Shown here: positions 1 to 7,875 of the stretch, piece after piece
Numbering within the stretch: the stretch's first letter is position 1
Layout of the letters: every line of letters starts with the position of its first letter
Assembly (NCBI GenBank): GCA_031397815.1
Contig: JANNMJ010000113.1
Coordinates: 1-24,190, forward strand
Direction of reading: 5' to 3'
Length of the DNA: 24,190 nt
Source: JANNMJ01 sp031397815
GTDB taxonomy: Bacteria; Bacteroidota; Bacteroidia; Cytophagales; Hymenobacteraceae
Notes under the pieces: model-generated
The model's input: the letters and a program-made list of their open reading frames with translations, nothing else
The model's database searches: none
What the model was told of the DNA's origin: nothing
Position numbers and translations under genes: made by a program

Positions 1-245
1 TGTCTTGCTGCTACTTAGCTTGGATGACCCTGCGAGAGTTTGCCCGAAAAACGGGCCAAACCATTTACCGGACAAGTCAGAAAATATGGTCCGATTATCT
101 CGTAAGCGTGTTGAAAAATTCGCCAATCCCTTCGCTCTCAACTTGAGTGCGTAAGTCCTGAATAAGTCAGAAGCGTCTCTCGCAGACCGGTTCCCTTCTT
201 CGCTTCGGCGGGGTGGGAGCGGCTTTGGGAGGCGCTTCTACCTTT
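1..245. other. Upstream non-coding stretch with one imperfect hairpin
   Basis: I see no convincing coding sequence here. Positions 38-46 (GTTTGCCCG) and 52-61 (CGGGCCAAAC) form a short hairpin with one bulged base and an AAAAA loop. No T-run follows on either strand, so it is a weak terminator candidate for whatever lies upstream of the window. A GGGAGG stretch at 227-232 lies 13 nt before the ATG chosen for the next gene. Confidence 0.3.
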
Positions 246-1475
246 ATGGTTGTGATGACGATACCGCTTACGCTTCCGGTTATTCTGCTGCTGGTGGTGG
301 TGGCGCAGGCGCTGTTTGCGGCGGCGCTGCTGCTGGCGGCGCCCGCCAATCGCTTGCCGAATCGGCTGCTGGCGCTGCTGTTGCTGGCGGTGGCGCTGTG
401 GGAGCTGGATGCGTTGGGGCGGGTGGGCGAGCTGTATCAGCAGAACCCGGATCTCTATTTCTCGCCCATTTATTATTCGCTGGCGTTTGGGCCGTTGCTG
501 TGGTGGTATGTGCGGGCGCTGACGAACGACGGTTTCCGGTGGCGGTGGCGAGCCGAGGCTTGGCATTTATTGCCCGTGGCGTTGCAGGGTGGGCTTTACT
601 GGTGGCTGCGATTCCAGAGTTACCCCACACGCGCTTGGTTCTGGGAAACGGTGCATCAGCCGTTCACTTACCGCGTGGAGTTTATCGGGACGTGGGTGTC
701 GCTGGTGATGTATTTGGGGCTGAGCTTGCGGCTATTGCGGCGGTATGCGCAGTGGCTGCCGAATAATTTTTCGGAGCTGAGCGCCCTGCGGTTGCGGTGG
801 TTGCGGGTGGTGCTGTGGCTCGTGGCAGCGGTTTGCGGACAATGGCTGGTAGAAGTGGTGCTGCGCGAAGGTTTCGGGCGGTACTACGCCTACGATTACT
901 CGACGTGGCTGCTCGGCGGGGCGCTGCTGCTGCTCGGCGCGGGCGGGCTGCGGCAAGCAGATATGCAGGCGGTGCATTTTTCGGAAGGAGAAGTGGCCGA
1001 CGATGCGCAGGAAGTGCCGCTAATGGCGGCGGCTTCAAAGGAAGAATCGACTCTGGAATCAACGTCGGAATCAACCTCAGAACCAGCACTAGAATCGACC
1101 CCGGAGCCAACGCCAACAGTGGCCCGCACCTTTGACCCGGCGGCGTTGGCGCAGGTTCAGCGGGCGCTTGAAACGGAGCGGCTTTTCCTGAATCCGACGC
1201 TTACGCTCGCGGAGCTGGCGGCGCATACCGGCCTCGCGCCGCGTCTGATTTCGAGTACCATCAACGCCGGTTACGGCCAACCTTTCGCCGATGTGGTGAA
1301 CGGGCTGCGGGTGGCGGAAGTGCAGCGGCTGCTCGCCGACCCAGATACGCTGGCGCGCCTCTCGCTGCTGGGGATTGCGCTGGAGTCGGGCTTCAATTCG
1401 AAGACCACGTTCAACCGGGTTTTCAAGGAGGCGACGGGCGTGGCACCGAGCGAGTGGGGGAGGGCCAGTCAATGA
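246..1475 (+). CDS. Membrane-anchored AraC-family transcriptional regulator (7 TM + HTH)
   Basis: This is a 409-aa protein. About 235 N-terminal residues hold seven hydrophobic segments (roughly residues 5-27, 35-55, 70-90, 105-120, 145-163, 182-204 and 217-233). A Glu/Ser/Thr/Pro linker follows, then a C-terminal AraC-type double helix-turn-helix at about residues 319-405, with the typical 'LALESGFNSKTTFNRVFKEATGVAPSEW'-like signature (here IALESGFNSKTTFNRVF). Membrane-anchored AraC proteins of this layout are common in Bacteroidota and usually lack a receiver domain; their ligands are mostly unknown. The frame stays open upstream to a GTG at 213, but the ATG at 246 starts directly at the first membrane helix and is preferred. 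The gene is followed by a secreted-protein gene on the same strand. The family call is firm; the target is unknown. Confidence 0.9.
   Translation: MVVMTIPLTLPVILLLVVVAQALFAAALLLAAPANRLPNRLLALLLLAVALWELDALGRVGELYQQNPDLYFSPIYYSLAFGPLLWWYVRALTNDGFRWRWRAEAWHLLPVALQGGLYWWLRFQSYPTRAWFWETVHQPFTYRVEFIGTWVSLVMYLGLSLRLLRRYAQWLPNNFSELSALRLRWLRVVLWLVAAVCGQWLVEVVLREGFGRYYAYDYSTWLLGGALLLLGAGGLRQADMQAVHFSEGEVADDAQEVPLMAAASKEESTLESTSESTSEPALESTPEPTPTVARTFDPAALAQVQRALETERLFLNPTLTLAELAAHTGLAPRLISSTINAGYGQPFADVVNGLRVAEVQRLLADPDTLARLSLLGIALESGFNSKTTFNRVFKEATGVAPSEWGRASQ
1044..1115 (+). repeat. Six-copy 12-bp coding repeat in the AraC linker
   Basis: Six consecutive 12-nt units beginning GAATCGACTCTG encode the tetrapeptides ESTL, ESTS, ESTS, EPAL, ESTP and EPTP between the membrane domain and the DNA-binding domain. 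The period is a multiple of three, so gain or loss of copies would change linker length without breaking the frame. The unit resembles the 12-bp repeat at 14145-14204 in the propeller kinase (shared core AATCGAC). Confidence 0.8.
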
Positions 1476-1657
1476 AAGTTGACTGAGCGGGGCTGAACGG
1501 CGCGGCCGTGCCACCATACGAAAAAGGGCTTTTTGGGGCGTAAGACGTACCGAATCACGATTTGGGACGTCCCGGAGCGCGATTTGGGGCGCGGGCGGAT
1601 AGGCAAGGCGGGGACCTTTGCCCCGTCGGTTTTACTTCCGCCGACGCTCCCTTTTCG

Positions 1658-2224
1658 ATGCGGTGCTTCTCTCTTTTTGGTGGCTTGTTGCTGACTTCGG
1701 CGGTGGCTTTTGACGGCCGGGCGCAGGTGCAGACTCAGGGTCAAAACCAAACTCAGACCCAAACCCAAGCTCCCGTGGCTTGGGCCGACCACACCCGTTT
1801 GCTGCCCGAGCATCTGCGCGGCATCCCAACGGGGCTGACGCTGTTTCACACGCCGACGCCGGTTTACCCGGTGCCGAATCCGCAGAAACCGGGGCAGTTC
1901 ATCTGGCACCATACCACGACGGTGCGGGCGGAAATCAGTGATCTGGAGATCGTCGAGGCGGGGTCGTTCATCTGGTATAGTGCGGCGGGGTGGCAGAAGA
2001 ATATCGTCCAGACCCCGGCGGAGTTCGCCACTTTCTTTCAGTGCCCCGGCGGGAAGCTGCGGGCCGGGCAGGCGTACACGTTCGCCGAAAACGACCGCTT
2101 TGCTGAGTCAGCCGACCGCGTGTACCCCGGCGATGCGCTGTGGTTTGTGCTGGCGCGCGACCCGCGCACGGGTCAGCTTTATAAAGGCATCGGGCTGGTG
2201 GAGACCGAGGGCTTGAAGAAGTAG
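1658..2224 (+). CDS. Secreted protein of unknown function
   Basis: This is a 188-aa protein that I cannot assign to a family. The frame is open from 1562, but the ATG at 1658 gives a clean signal peptide (MRCFSLFGGLLLTSAVAFDG, cleavage near RAQ), so that start is chosen. A Gln/Thr tract of repeated QTQ units (DNA 1724-1768) follows immediately. The mature part is rich in Trp and Tyr, with segments such as FIWHHTTTVRAEISDLEIVEAGSFIWY and a C-terminal ALWFVLARDPRTGQLYKGIGL that look like beta strands. No catalytic motif, cysteine pair or membrane segment is visible. It is probably periplasmic or extracellular. A 13-bp inverted repeat lies 15 nt after the stop and may end the transcript. Confidence 0.65.
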   Translation: MRCFSLFGGLLLTSAVAFDGRAQVQTQGQNQTQTQTQAPVAWADHTRLLPEHLRGIPTGLTLFHTPTPVYPVPNPQKPGQFIWHHTTTVRAEISDLEIVEAGSFIWYSAAGWQKNIVQTPAEFATFFQCPGGKLRAGQAYTFAENDRFAESADRVYPGDALWFVLARDPRTGQLYKGIGLVETEGLKK

Positions 2225-2239
2225 CCAACTCCCCCTTCT

Positions 2240-2287
2240 GCGAACCTCTGCGGAACCCTCTCCTAGCAAGTTCTCGCAGAGGTTCGC
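2240..2287. repeat. 13-bp perfect inverted repeat between two secreted-protein genes
   Basis: GCGAACCTCTGCG at 2240-2252 is exactly complementary in inverse to CGCAGAGGTTCGC at 2275-2287, with a 22-nt spacer and two further paired positions beyond one mismatch. No T-run follows, so it is not a classical intrinsic terminator. It may be a dispersed palindromic intergenic repeat, or it may stabilise the end of the upstream message. Confidence 0.6.
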
Positions 2288-2324
2288 TGAGAAATTCTTT
2301 ACGGCATTTAATTGACTTTTTCGG

Positions 2325-2894
2325 ATGAAATCATTTTTTCTGGGTTTGAGCTTGAGTATTCTCAGCTTGCCCGCTTTTGCGCAGACTGCGCCAGTTTTTA
2401 CGGCCGATGTGCCCGCTAGTCGGTTGCGGTGGACGGGGCACGCTGCTGTTGGCTCGTATGCGCCGACGGGCACCGTGCAGCTCCAATCGGGCACGGTGGG
2501 CGCTGATGCGGCGGGCCGCACGCCGCGCACCGCGAAGGTGGTAGTGGCGATGAAAACCCTCGCCGCTGAAAACGAAGATTTGGGCGCGCACTTGCGGAAC
2601 GCCGACTTTTTCGATGTAGAACGCTACCCGACCGCCACCTTCGAGCTGACGGCTTTTCGGGCCGATTCGGCCACCGGATTCCTCACGATAAAGGGCGTCA
2701 GAAAACCAATTAAAATCCCCGTCACCGTGGAGCCGACCCCCGACGGCCTTCGCCTGCGCGGCACGGCGCAGGTCAACCGGACGGTTTTCGGCATCACTTA
2801 TAACTCCCCCGGCTTCTTCTCCGGCCTCGGCGACCAAGCTATCGGCGACACGTTCGAAGTGGCGTTCGATGTGCGGCTGCGGCGTAAGAAGTAG
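2325..2894 (+). CDS. YceI family secreted protein
   Basis: This is a 189-aa protein with a signal peptide (MKSFFLGLSLSILSLPAFAQ), so it is exported to the periplasm or beyond. The rest is one YceI domain: an N-terminal strand with SRLRWTGHA, the 'KTLAAENEDLGAHLRNADFFDVERYPTATF'-type core, in which the signature DFFDVERYPTATFEL is visible at about residues 95-109, then LTIKGVRKPIKIPV and a C-terminal FGITYNSPG...FEVAFDVRL strand. YceI proteins form a lipocalin-like barrel that binds polyisoprenoid or other lipids; the biological role in Bacteroidota is mostly unknown. Length matches the family. The ATG at 2325 is the natural start. It may be co-transcribed with the preceding gene, although the inverted repeat in the 100-nt gap could separate them. 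Confidence 0.93.
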   Translation: MKSFFLGLSLSILSLPAFAQTAPVFTADVPASRLRWTGHAAVGSYAPTGTVQLQSGTVGADAAGRTPRTAKVVVAMKTLAAENEDLGAHLRNADFFDVERYPTATFELTAFRADSATGFLTIKGVRKPIKIPVTVEPTPDGLRLRGTAQVNRTVFGITYNSPGFFSGLGDQAIGDTFEVAFDVRLRRKK

Positions 2895-3054
2895 CTGGTG
2901 CGTGGTTCGGGGGAATTTGGATTGACGCGGGTTCGGCACGAATCGTCCCGGTGGATTGACCGGCGTTGGGTGGCTTGCGATAACACCCGGCTATCAACCT
3001 CAGCAGACGAATAGCAAGGGACTGAGCGTCAGGCGACTTACCAAGCCTAAGCAA

Positions 3055-3086
3055 TTTGCGGATTCGCGTGTTTAGGATAATATTTG
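3055..3086 (+). promoter_or_regulatory. Candidate Bacteroidota-type promoter for HK1
   Basis: TTTG at 3055-3058 is followed after 20 nt by AATATTTG at 3079-3086, which matches the TAnnTTTG -7 consensus at all but one position. The spacing fits the 17-23 nt usual between -33 and -7 elements for the Bacteroidota primary sigma factor. Transcription would begin near 3092, leaving a leader of about 17 nt before the ATG at 3109. Confidence 0.5.
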
Positions 3087-3108
3087 GTTTTCCGTCGCGC
3101 CATTTTTC

Positions 3109-5055
3109 ATGCGAAACCTGTCTCGTGTCGCTTTGCTTTGGGGGGTGTTGATGCTCGGTCAGGGCCGGGCTTGGGCGCAATCGGCGGCGGTTTCGTCTGC
3201 TTCTCCCCGGGATCGGGTTGTTGATTCGCTGCTGGCTCGCCTGCGGCTGCCGGGCGAGCCGGATACGATGCGCGTTTGGCATTATAACCTGCTGCTCCGC
3301 CTGATGATGCGCAAGGATTTGCCCGCCGCCCGCCGCTACGGCGAGCAAGGGTGGGCGTTGGCGCGCCGCATCAAGTACCCGGTCGGCGAGACGCGCCTGC
3401 TCAACAATCTGGCGGCGGCGTGCTACGCGGGCGGCGACCTGATGGCTGCCCAACGCTATTTCGAGGAGCTGGTGGTTGGCGCCAAACGCACCAACCAGTG
3501 CGAGCTATTAGGCAACGCCTACCTCGGCCTCGGCAATGTGATGGGCGCCCTCGATGAGGTGGATAGGGCGTTGGTTTATTACGAGCAGGCACGGGGCATT
3601 TACGCGTCCTGCGATCCGCCGGTGGTGGTCGGGCAGGCGTTGGTGCTCAACAATACCGGCACCAATTACCTCAATACGCATCAAACGGCCAAGGCGGCGC
3701 GGCCCGTCCGGCAGGCGGCGGCGCTGGTGGGGAAGTTTAAGCACCCGTGGCTGGAAGCGACGCTGCTGATTAATCTGGGGACGTTGCAGAAGGAAGAAGG
3801 GCACACCGATTCGGCCGTCGCGACGTGGCAGCGAGCGCTGACGCTGGGGAAAAAACTCGACGACCAGACCTCTCAATCGGCGGCACTCGGGCACTTGAGC
3901 GAAGAAAAAGCCATTACTGACCCCAACGCCGCTCTGCCGATCATTCAGGAGGCGCTGAAGCTGGCGCGCGAAACCGAGGATCCCGAGCTGGAAGCCACTA
4001 ACATGCAGGTGCAGGCGCTGATTTACCACCGGCTGGGGCAGTCGCGGAAGGCGTACGAGACGCTGGCGCAGTACGTGATTCTGCACGATACCGTCTCCGG
4101 GCAAGCCCTGCACGCGGTGATTGCCAAGCAGCAGGTGCGGTTCGATGTGGCGCAGCAGCGCGACCGAATTCGCGATCTGGAGCAGCAGCGGCGCATTAGC
4201 CGGTTGCGGGCCGAGCGGCAGGAAGCGCGCACCCGCACTTACGGCCTCGCGGCGGGCAGCTTGCTGCTGTTGCTGCTGTTGGGCGGCGGGCTGGTGGGGC
4301 TGCTGATCCGGTCGCGGCGCCGCCTTCAGACTTCTGAAACCGCCTTGCGGGTGGCCAATCAGACCAAAGACCAGCTGATGCATATCATCGGGCACGACCT
4401 GCGCGGCCCCATCGCGAGCTTTCAGCAGCTCACGCCGCTGCTGCACGAGGTGGTCAGGCAGCCCGATTTGACCGATGCCCACGAGCTGATTCGGAACCTT
4501 GATGCGGGCGCGCAGCAGCTCGGCGGGCTGGTTGATAACCTGTTTCAGTGGACGCGGACGCGGAGCGGGCAACTTGTGAATCAGCCGGTTCGGCTCTCGG
4601 CGGAGCTGATCGTGGAGAGCATTGGTAGCTTGTATGCGCCCGCCGCGCAGCTCAAAAATATTCACCTGACTTACGAAGCGCCGCCCGACCTAATGGTCTG
4701 GGCCGACGTCGATTTGCTGGCGACTGTTCTGCGGAACCTCGTCGGCAATGCGCTCAAGTTTACGCCGTCGGGCGGGACGGTGCGCCTGACGGCTGAGTCA
4801 GTGGAAGAGGACGCCCAAACGGTCGTCGAGTTTACCGTGACGGATACGGGCGTCGGTGTCGCGCTGGAGCGGCTTGCGCAGTTTTTTCAAGCCGACCGGG
4901 CCGCCTCCACCGTCGGCACGGCCGGGGAGCCGGGCACGGGCCTCGGGCTGCCGCTGAGCGCCCGGTTCGTGCAGCTGCTCGGCGGGGAGCTGCGGGCCGA
5001 ATCGACGCCGGGGCAGGGGTCTCGGTTCTGGTTTCGGGTGACGAGCGTGGGGTAA
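3109..5055 (+). CDS. TPR-domain sensor histidine kinase (HK1)
   Basis: This is a 648-aa inner-membrane kinase. A signal peptide (residues 1-23, ending AWA) is followed by a periplasmic region of TPR-like helices (about 50-330), a coiled coil with RDRIRDLEQQRRISRLRAER (about 350-375), one membrane helix (about 377-400) and the cytoplasmic kinase. The dimerisation box has IIGHDLRGPI with the phospho-accepting His429. The ATPase domain shows an N box (N543/N547 in NLVGNALKF), a D box (D579 in DTGVG) and GTGLGL from about 609. All key residues are present, so it should be active. It should autophosphorylate and pass phosphate to RR1, encoded 38 nt downstream. The TPRs suggest that it senses a protein or peptide in the periplasm (inference). 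Its closest relative in the window is HK4. Confidence 0.93.
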   Translation: MRNLSRVALLWGVLMLGQGRAWAQSAAVSSASPRDRVVDSLLARLRLPGEPDTMRVWHYNLLLRLMMRKDLPAARRYGEQGWALARRIKYPVGETRLLNNLAAACYAGGDLMAAQRYFEELVVGAKRTNQCELLGNAYLGLGNVMGALDEVDRALVYYEQARGIYASCDPPVVVGQALVLNNTGTNYLNTHQTAKAARPVRQAAALVGKFKHPWLEATLLINLGTLQKEEGHTDSAVATWQRALTLGKKLDDQTSQSAALGHLSEEKAITDPNAALPIIQEALKLARETEDPELEATNMQVQALIYHRLGQSRKAYETLAQYVILHDTVSGQALHAVIAKQQVRFDVAQQRDRIRDLEQQRRISRLRAERQEARTRTYGLAAGSLLLLLLLGGGLVGLLIRSRRRLQTSETALRVANQTKDQLMHIIGHDLRGPIASFQQLTPLLHEVVRQPDLTDAHELIRNLDAGAQQLGGLVDNLFQWTRTRSGQLVNQPVRLSAELIVESIGSLYAPAAQLKNIHLTYEAPPDLMVWADVDLLATVLRNLVGNALKFTPSGGTVRLTAESVEEDAQTVVEFTVTDTGVGVALERLAQFFQADRAASTVGTAGEPGTGLGLPLSARFVQLLGGELRAESTPGQGSRFWFRVTSVG

Positions 5056-5079
5056 TACGCCCGGTGTACGTCTGGACGC

Positions 5080-5087
5080 TACATTTG
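5080..5087 (+). promoter_or_regulatory. Exact TAnnTTTG match just before RR1
   Basis: TACATTTG lies in the 38-nt gap between HK1 and RR1 and matches the -7 consensus exactly, but it ends only 6 nt before the chosen ATG and has no TTG at the proper -33 distance. If active it would give an almost leaderless RR1 transcript. A chance match is quite possible. Confidence 0.22.
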
Positions 5088-5093
5088 AATGCT

Positions 5094-5843
5094 ATGTCCG
5101 GAGCCGCCATTCGTATTCTCGTCGTGGAAGATGACCCTGCGCAGCAGCAGGCCGCCCGCCTGACTCTGCGCAGCTTGGGTTACGAGGTGGTCGGCGTGGC
5201 CCCAACCGCCGACGACGCCCTGCGGCGCTTCGACGAAGAGCAGCCCGATCTGGTCTTGCTCGACGTATCGCTGGCGGGCTCCCGCGACGGCATCGCCCTC
5301 GGCCACGAGCTGATTGCGCGGCGGCCGGTGCCGCTCATCTTCCTCACCGCCTTCCCCGACGCCGACACCTTTGAGCGCGCCCGGCGCGTGGGGCCGTTTG
5401 CGTTTCTGGGGAAGCCGTATAACGGGCTGCTGCTCGGGCACAGCATTGCGCTGGCGTTGCAGCATTTCGCGCTGGCGCTCGGCCTGCCCGACGGCGCCCT
5501 CACCGACGGCGCCGTGCTGCTCGGCGGCGTTTTCGTGCGCGAGCCGACGAAGCAGTTCGTCAAGATTCCGTTCGCGGAGCTGCTGGTTATTGAGGCCGAT
5601 GCGTCGTACACGCATCTGCACACCACCAGCCGCAAGTTCACGATTCGGACGAGCCTGCGGGAGCTAGAGGAACGCCTTCCTGCCGACCAGTTCGCCCGGA
5701 TTCACCGCACCTATGTGGTGCAGGTGGCCCGCATCGAGACGTACGATCCGCAGACCAGCACGCTCCACCTCGGGGCGCACGCGCTGCCGCTCGCCCGCTC
5801 GCACCGCGACGAGGTACTCGGGCGTTTGGCGCCGTTGCGGTAG
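5094..5843 (+). CDS. LytTR-family response regulator (RR1)
   Basis: This is a 249-aa two-domain regulator. The receiver (about 5-125) has the acidic pair EDD at 12-14, phospho-acceptor Asp57 in LVLLDVSLAG, switch Thr85 in FLTAF and Lys107 in GKPYN. A C-terminal LytTR DNA-binding domain (about 150-249) includes VKIPFAELLVIEADASYTHLHT and FARIHRTYVVQVARIE. The receiver belongs to the 'LLDxxLxGxxDGIxL' subgroup shared with RR2 and RR4. The frame reaches back to a GTG at 5064, but the ATG at 5094 begins the receiver fold and fits the family. It is the cognate partner of HK1 by adjacency. The target is unknown; the surface-protein gene immediately downstream is a candidate (inference). Confidence 0.92.
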   Translation: MSGAAIRILVVEDDPAQQQAARLTLRSLGYEVVGVAPTADDALRRFDEEQPDLVLLDVSLAGSRDGIALGHELIARRPVPLIFLTAFPDADTFERARRVGPFAFLGKPYNGLLLGHSIALALQHFALALGLPDGALTDGAVLLGGVFVREPTKQFVKIPFAELLVIEADASYTHLHTTSRKFTIRTSLRELEERLPADQFARIHRTYVVQVARIETYDPQTSTLHLGAHALPLARSHRDEVLGRLAPLR

Positions 5844-5937
5844 GGGCGAGGCGGTCCGTTTGGGGCTTTTCTGACCACTCATATACGTTTTTAGGCCGTT
5901 CGTTCCTGCGGACCCGCCGATGGGCGAAAGCGGATGA

Positions 5938-5945
5938 TACGTTTG
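5938..5945 (+). promoter_or_regulatory. Candidate -7 element of the VGIGT surface-protein gene
   Basis: TACGTTTG matches TAnnTTTG exactly. It lies about 50 nt before the ATG at 5994, which argues that the true start is 5994 rather than the in-frame ATG at 5934. No TTG is present 17-23 nt upstream, so the -33 element is missing or depends on an activator. Confidence 0.38.
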
Positions 5946-5993
5946 GGTGCGCCCCGTTCTGTGGGCCATCCGCAACTTCTCATCGCCGCGCTC

Positions 5994-6602
5994 ATGATGT
6001 TTCCTTTTCTCCCCCGATTCGTCCGGCTGCTGTACGTCGCTGGGCTGCTGTTGGCGCCTATGCTGGCGGTCGGGCAGGTCGGTATCGGCACCACCAGCCC
6101 TAATGCCAAGGCCGTCCTCGACCTGAGCGCGGCCAACAAAGGCCTGCTCATTCCGCGCCTCGATTCGGTGCAGCGCGTCGCGATTTTGGCGCCGCCCGAT
6201 GGGCTGATGGTTTTTCAGAAGAACGGGCGGGTGGGGCTTTGGTACGCCTTCGGTGGCGCGTGGCTCTACATCCCCGACAAGCTCAAAGCCGCCGATAATC
6301 TCGGCTCGCACACGGCTTCCCGCGCTCTTACGCTCAACAATTTCCCGCTTCGGCTGCGCGCCGCAACCGATCTGGATCATCAGCTCGAATACCGCCCGAC
6401 GTGGCTCGGCACTGCCCTCAACGGCCCGGCGCTTTACGGCGTGGGCGGTGGGGTGCTCGGCGGCGGCACCACGGCGGCGCCCACCTCGGCGCTGCGCTGG
6501 ACGGGGAGCGGGCAAGTCGGGATTGGCACGCTCGCGCCCGCCACTTCCGCCCAGCTCGACGTGGCTTCGACCACCAAAGGCTTCCTGCCGCCGCGCGCAT
6601 GA
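5994..6602 (+). CDS. Secreted VGIGT-repeat surface protein, N-terminal part (frame broken at 6602)
   Basis: This is a 202-aa product as it stands. The signal peptide begins at ATG 5994 (MMFPFLPRFVRLLYVAGLLL, cleavage after MLAVG). The mature protein opens with VGIGTTSPNAKAVLDLSAANKG, GLLIPRLDSVQRVAI and GLMVFQKNGRVGLWYA, the usual head module of Bacteroidota surface or tail-fibre-like proteins. A second module begins at VGIGTLAPATSAQLDV. The family pattern G(F/L)LPPRxTxxQRxAI is cut: the frame reads GFLPPRA then TGA. Removing two bases from the GC run at 6592-6598 would restore GFLPPRMTAAQRDAI and join it to the next reading frame. This is probably the 5' half of one gene. It follows RR1 by 150 nt. 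Confidence 0.75.
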   Translation: MMFPFLPRFVRLLYVAGLLLAPMLAVGQVGIGTTSPNAKAVLDLSAANKGLLIPRLDSVQRVAILAPPDGLMVFQKNGRVGLWYAFGGAWLYIPDKLKAADNLGSHTASRALTLNNFPLRLRAATDLDHQLEYRPTWLGTALNGPALYGVGGGVLGGGTTAAPTSALRWTGSGQVGIGTLAPATSAQLDVASTTKGFLPPRA

Positions 6603-7852
6603 CGGCTGCTCAGCGCGACGCCATCGCGGCGCCCGCTGAGGGCCTCACCATCTACAACACCACCGCCGACTGCCTCGAAAGCTTCAACAACGGCCGCTGG
6701 CGCAACTACTGCAACACCGGTAACTGCGACCCCGTCACCACGCCCGGCAGCATCGTCGCCACGCTCGGCACCATCTGCACCACCGCCGACCCGCCGCCCA
6801 TCACGTCTACGCTGGCGCCGGGCGGCGGCCTCAGCCCGTGGACGTATGCTTGGCAGCAATCCACCGACGGCGGCACTACCTGGACCAACATCCCCGGCGC
6901 CACCGGCCTCACGTATGACCCGTCGGCCCCGATCACCGTCAACACGCGGTTTCGGCGGGTGGAGCTGAATCCGTGCGGCTCGGTGTATTACAGCAACGTC
7001 TGCACCGTGAACACGGCGGCGCCGCTGGTCATCGGCCCTATTACCGGCCCGGTGGCGAGTGTGCTTTGCGGTGCTGCGGTGGGCAGCGTGCAAATCTTCA
7101 GCGTCGCGCCGGTGGTCGGAGCCATCGGGTACGACGTGCAGCTTCCGCCGTGGCTTACCCTGATGCGCACGCTTCCGTCTTCAACGGCCATTCGGTTTGC
7201 GATTCGGATCGATTCGCTCGCTAATACCAGCATCGGCATCAGCGCCGTGAGCGCGGTTTGCGGCAACTCGGTTCCGAGCACGCTGCCGGTCGTGCTGGAG
7301 ACGCCGATTATCGGCCCCATCACCCCGGACCGCGCTTTCTGCGCGGGCACCACCAACGTCACGTTCTCGCTGCCCGACGACCCCTACGTCCTCAATTATT
7401 TCTGGCAAGCGGGGCCGGGCACGCAGATCGTCTCGTCGGCGCGCAACACGGCGGTGATCAACATGTCGCCTACCCGCACAAGCGCCTCGTTCACGGTGCG
7501 GGCCATGAATGCGTGCGGCGTGACCATCAAAGCGCAAAACGTTTCCCTGAACCCGCCGACTCGCCCCTCTGCCTTCTCCGGTCCTACCACGCTGAGTCGT
7601 CTGTCGCAGGCGGTCTATAGCGTGATCGATAACCCCAGCAACCCGAATCCGCCCGATAACTACAACTCGACCTATTCGTGGTCGATCACGCCGAATACCA
7701 CCGGCCTGAACGTGACCCTCGGCAACACCACCGGCCGGACGGTAACGCTGATTCGGGGCAACAGCGCCATTATCGGGGGCGTCACGCTGAGGTGTACCGT
7801 CACCAATCCGTGCGGTAGCGAATCCATTGCGCGGTTCATCGGTATGCCCTAA
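6599..7852 (+). CDS. VGIGT surface protein, C-terminal part with Ig-like/PKD-like domains
   Basis: This is a 417-aa frame opening at the ATG that overlaps the previous stop (ATGA, 6599-6602). It starts with MTAAQRDAIAAPAEGLTIYN and CLESFNNGRWRNYC, the continuation of the head module seen in the upstream frame. It then carries at least three Ig-like or PKD-like units containing Cys pairs, typified by PWTYAWQQSTDGGTTW, YFWQAGPGTQIVSSARNTAVI and STYSWSITPNTTGLNVTLG. It has no signal peptide, so alone it could not be exported; joined to the upstream frame it would be a protein of about 620 aa. The C-terminus (SESIARFIGMP) is not a recognisable T9SS sorting domain. It ends 23 nt from the convergent RR2 gene. 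Either this is a recent frameshift, a sequence error, or the two parts are translationally coupled. Confidence 0.72.
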   Translation: MTAAQRDAIAAPAEGLTIYNTTADCLESFNNGRWRNYCNTGNCDPVTTPGSIVATLGTICTTADPPPITSTLAPGGGLSPWTYAWQQSTDGGTTWTNIPGATGLTYDPSAPITVNTRFRRVELNPCGSVYYSNVCTVNTAAPLVIGPITGPVASVLCGAAVGSVQIFSVAPVVGAIGYDVQLPPWLTLMRTLPSSTAIRFAIRIDSLANTSIGISAVSAVCGNSVPSTLPVVLETPIIGPITPDRAFCAGTTNVTFSLPDDPYVLNYFWQAGPGTQIVSSARNTAVINMSPTRTSASFTVRAMNACGVTIKAQNVSLNPPTRPSAFSGPTTLSRLSQAVYSVIDNPSNPNPPDNYNSTYSWSITPNTTGLNVTLGNTTGRTVTLIRGNSAIIGGVTLRCTVTNPCGSESIARFIGMP

Positions 7853-7875
7853 ACCTGTGCGGCGCTCCCGCCCGC

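Noticed and set aside
1521..1534. Terminator after the AraC gene (AAAAAG-GG-CTTTTT)
   Set aside because: The stem is six base pairs, mostly A-T, with a 2-nt loop that cannot form, so it is not credible.
5934..5993. Start of the VGIGT gene at ATG 5934
   Set aside because: It would add about 20 residues before a complete signal peptide and would place the start codon upstream of the TACGTTTG element; ATG 5994 fits better.
6401..6598. In-frame extension of the C-terminal VGIGT frame upstream to 6401
   Set aside because: This part reads Arg/His-rich shadow sequence of the true N-terminal frame; real homology in that frame begins at MTAAQRDAI.
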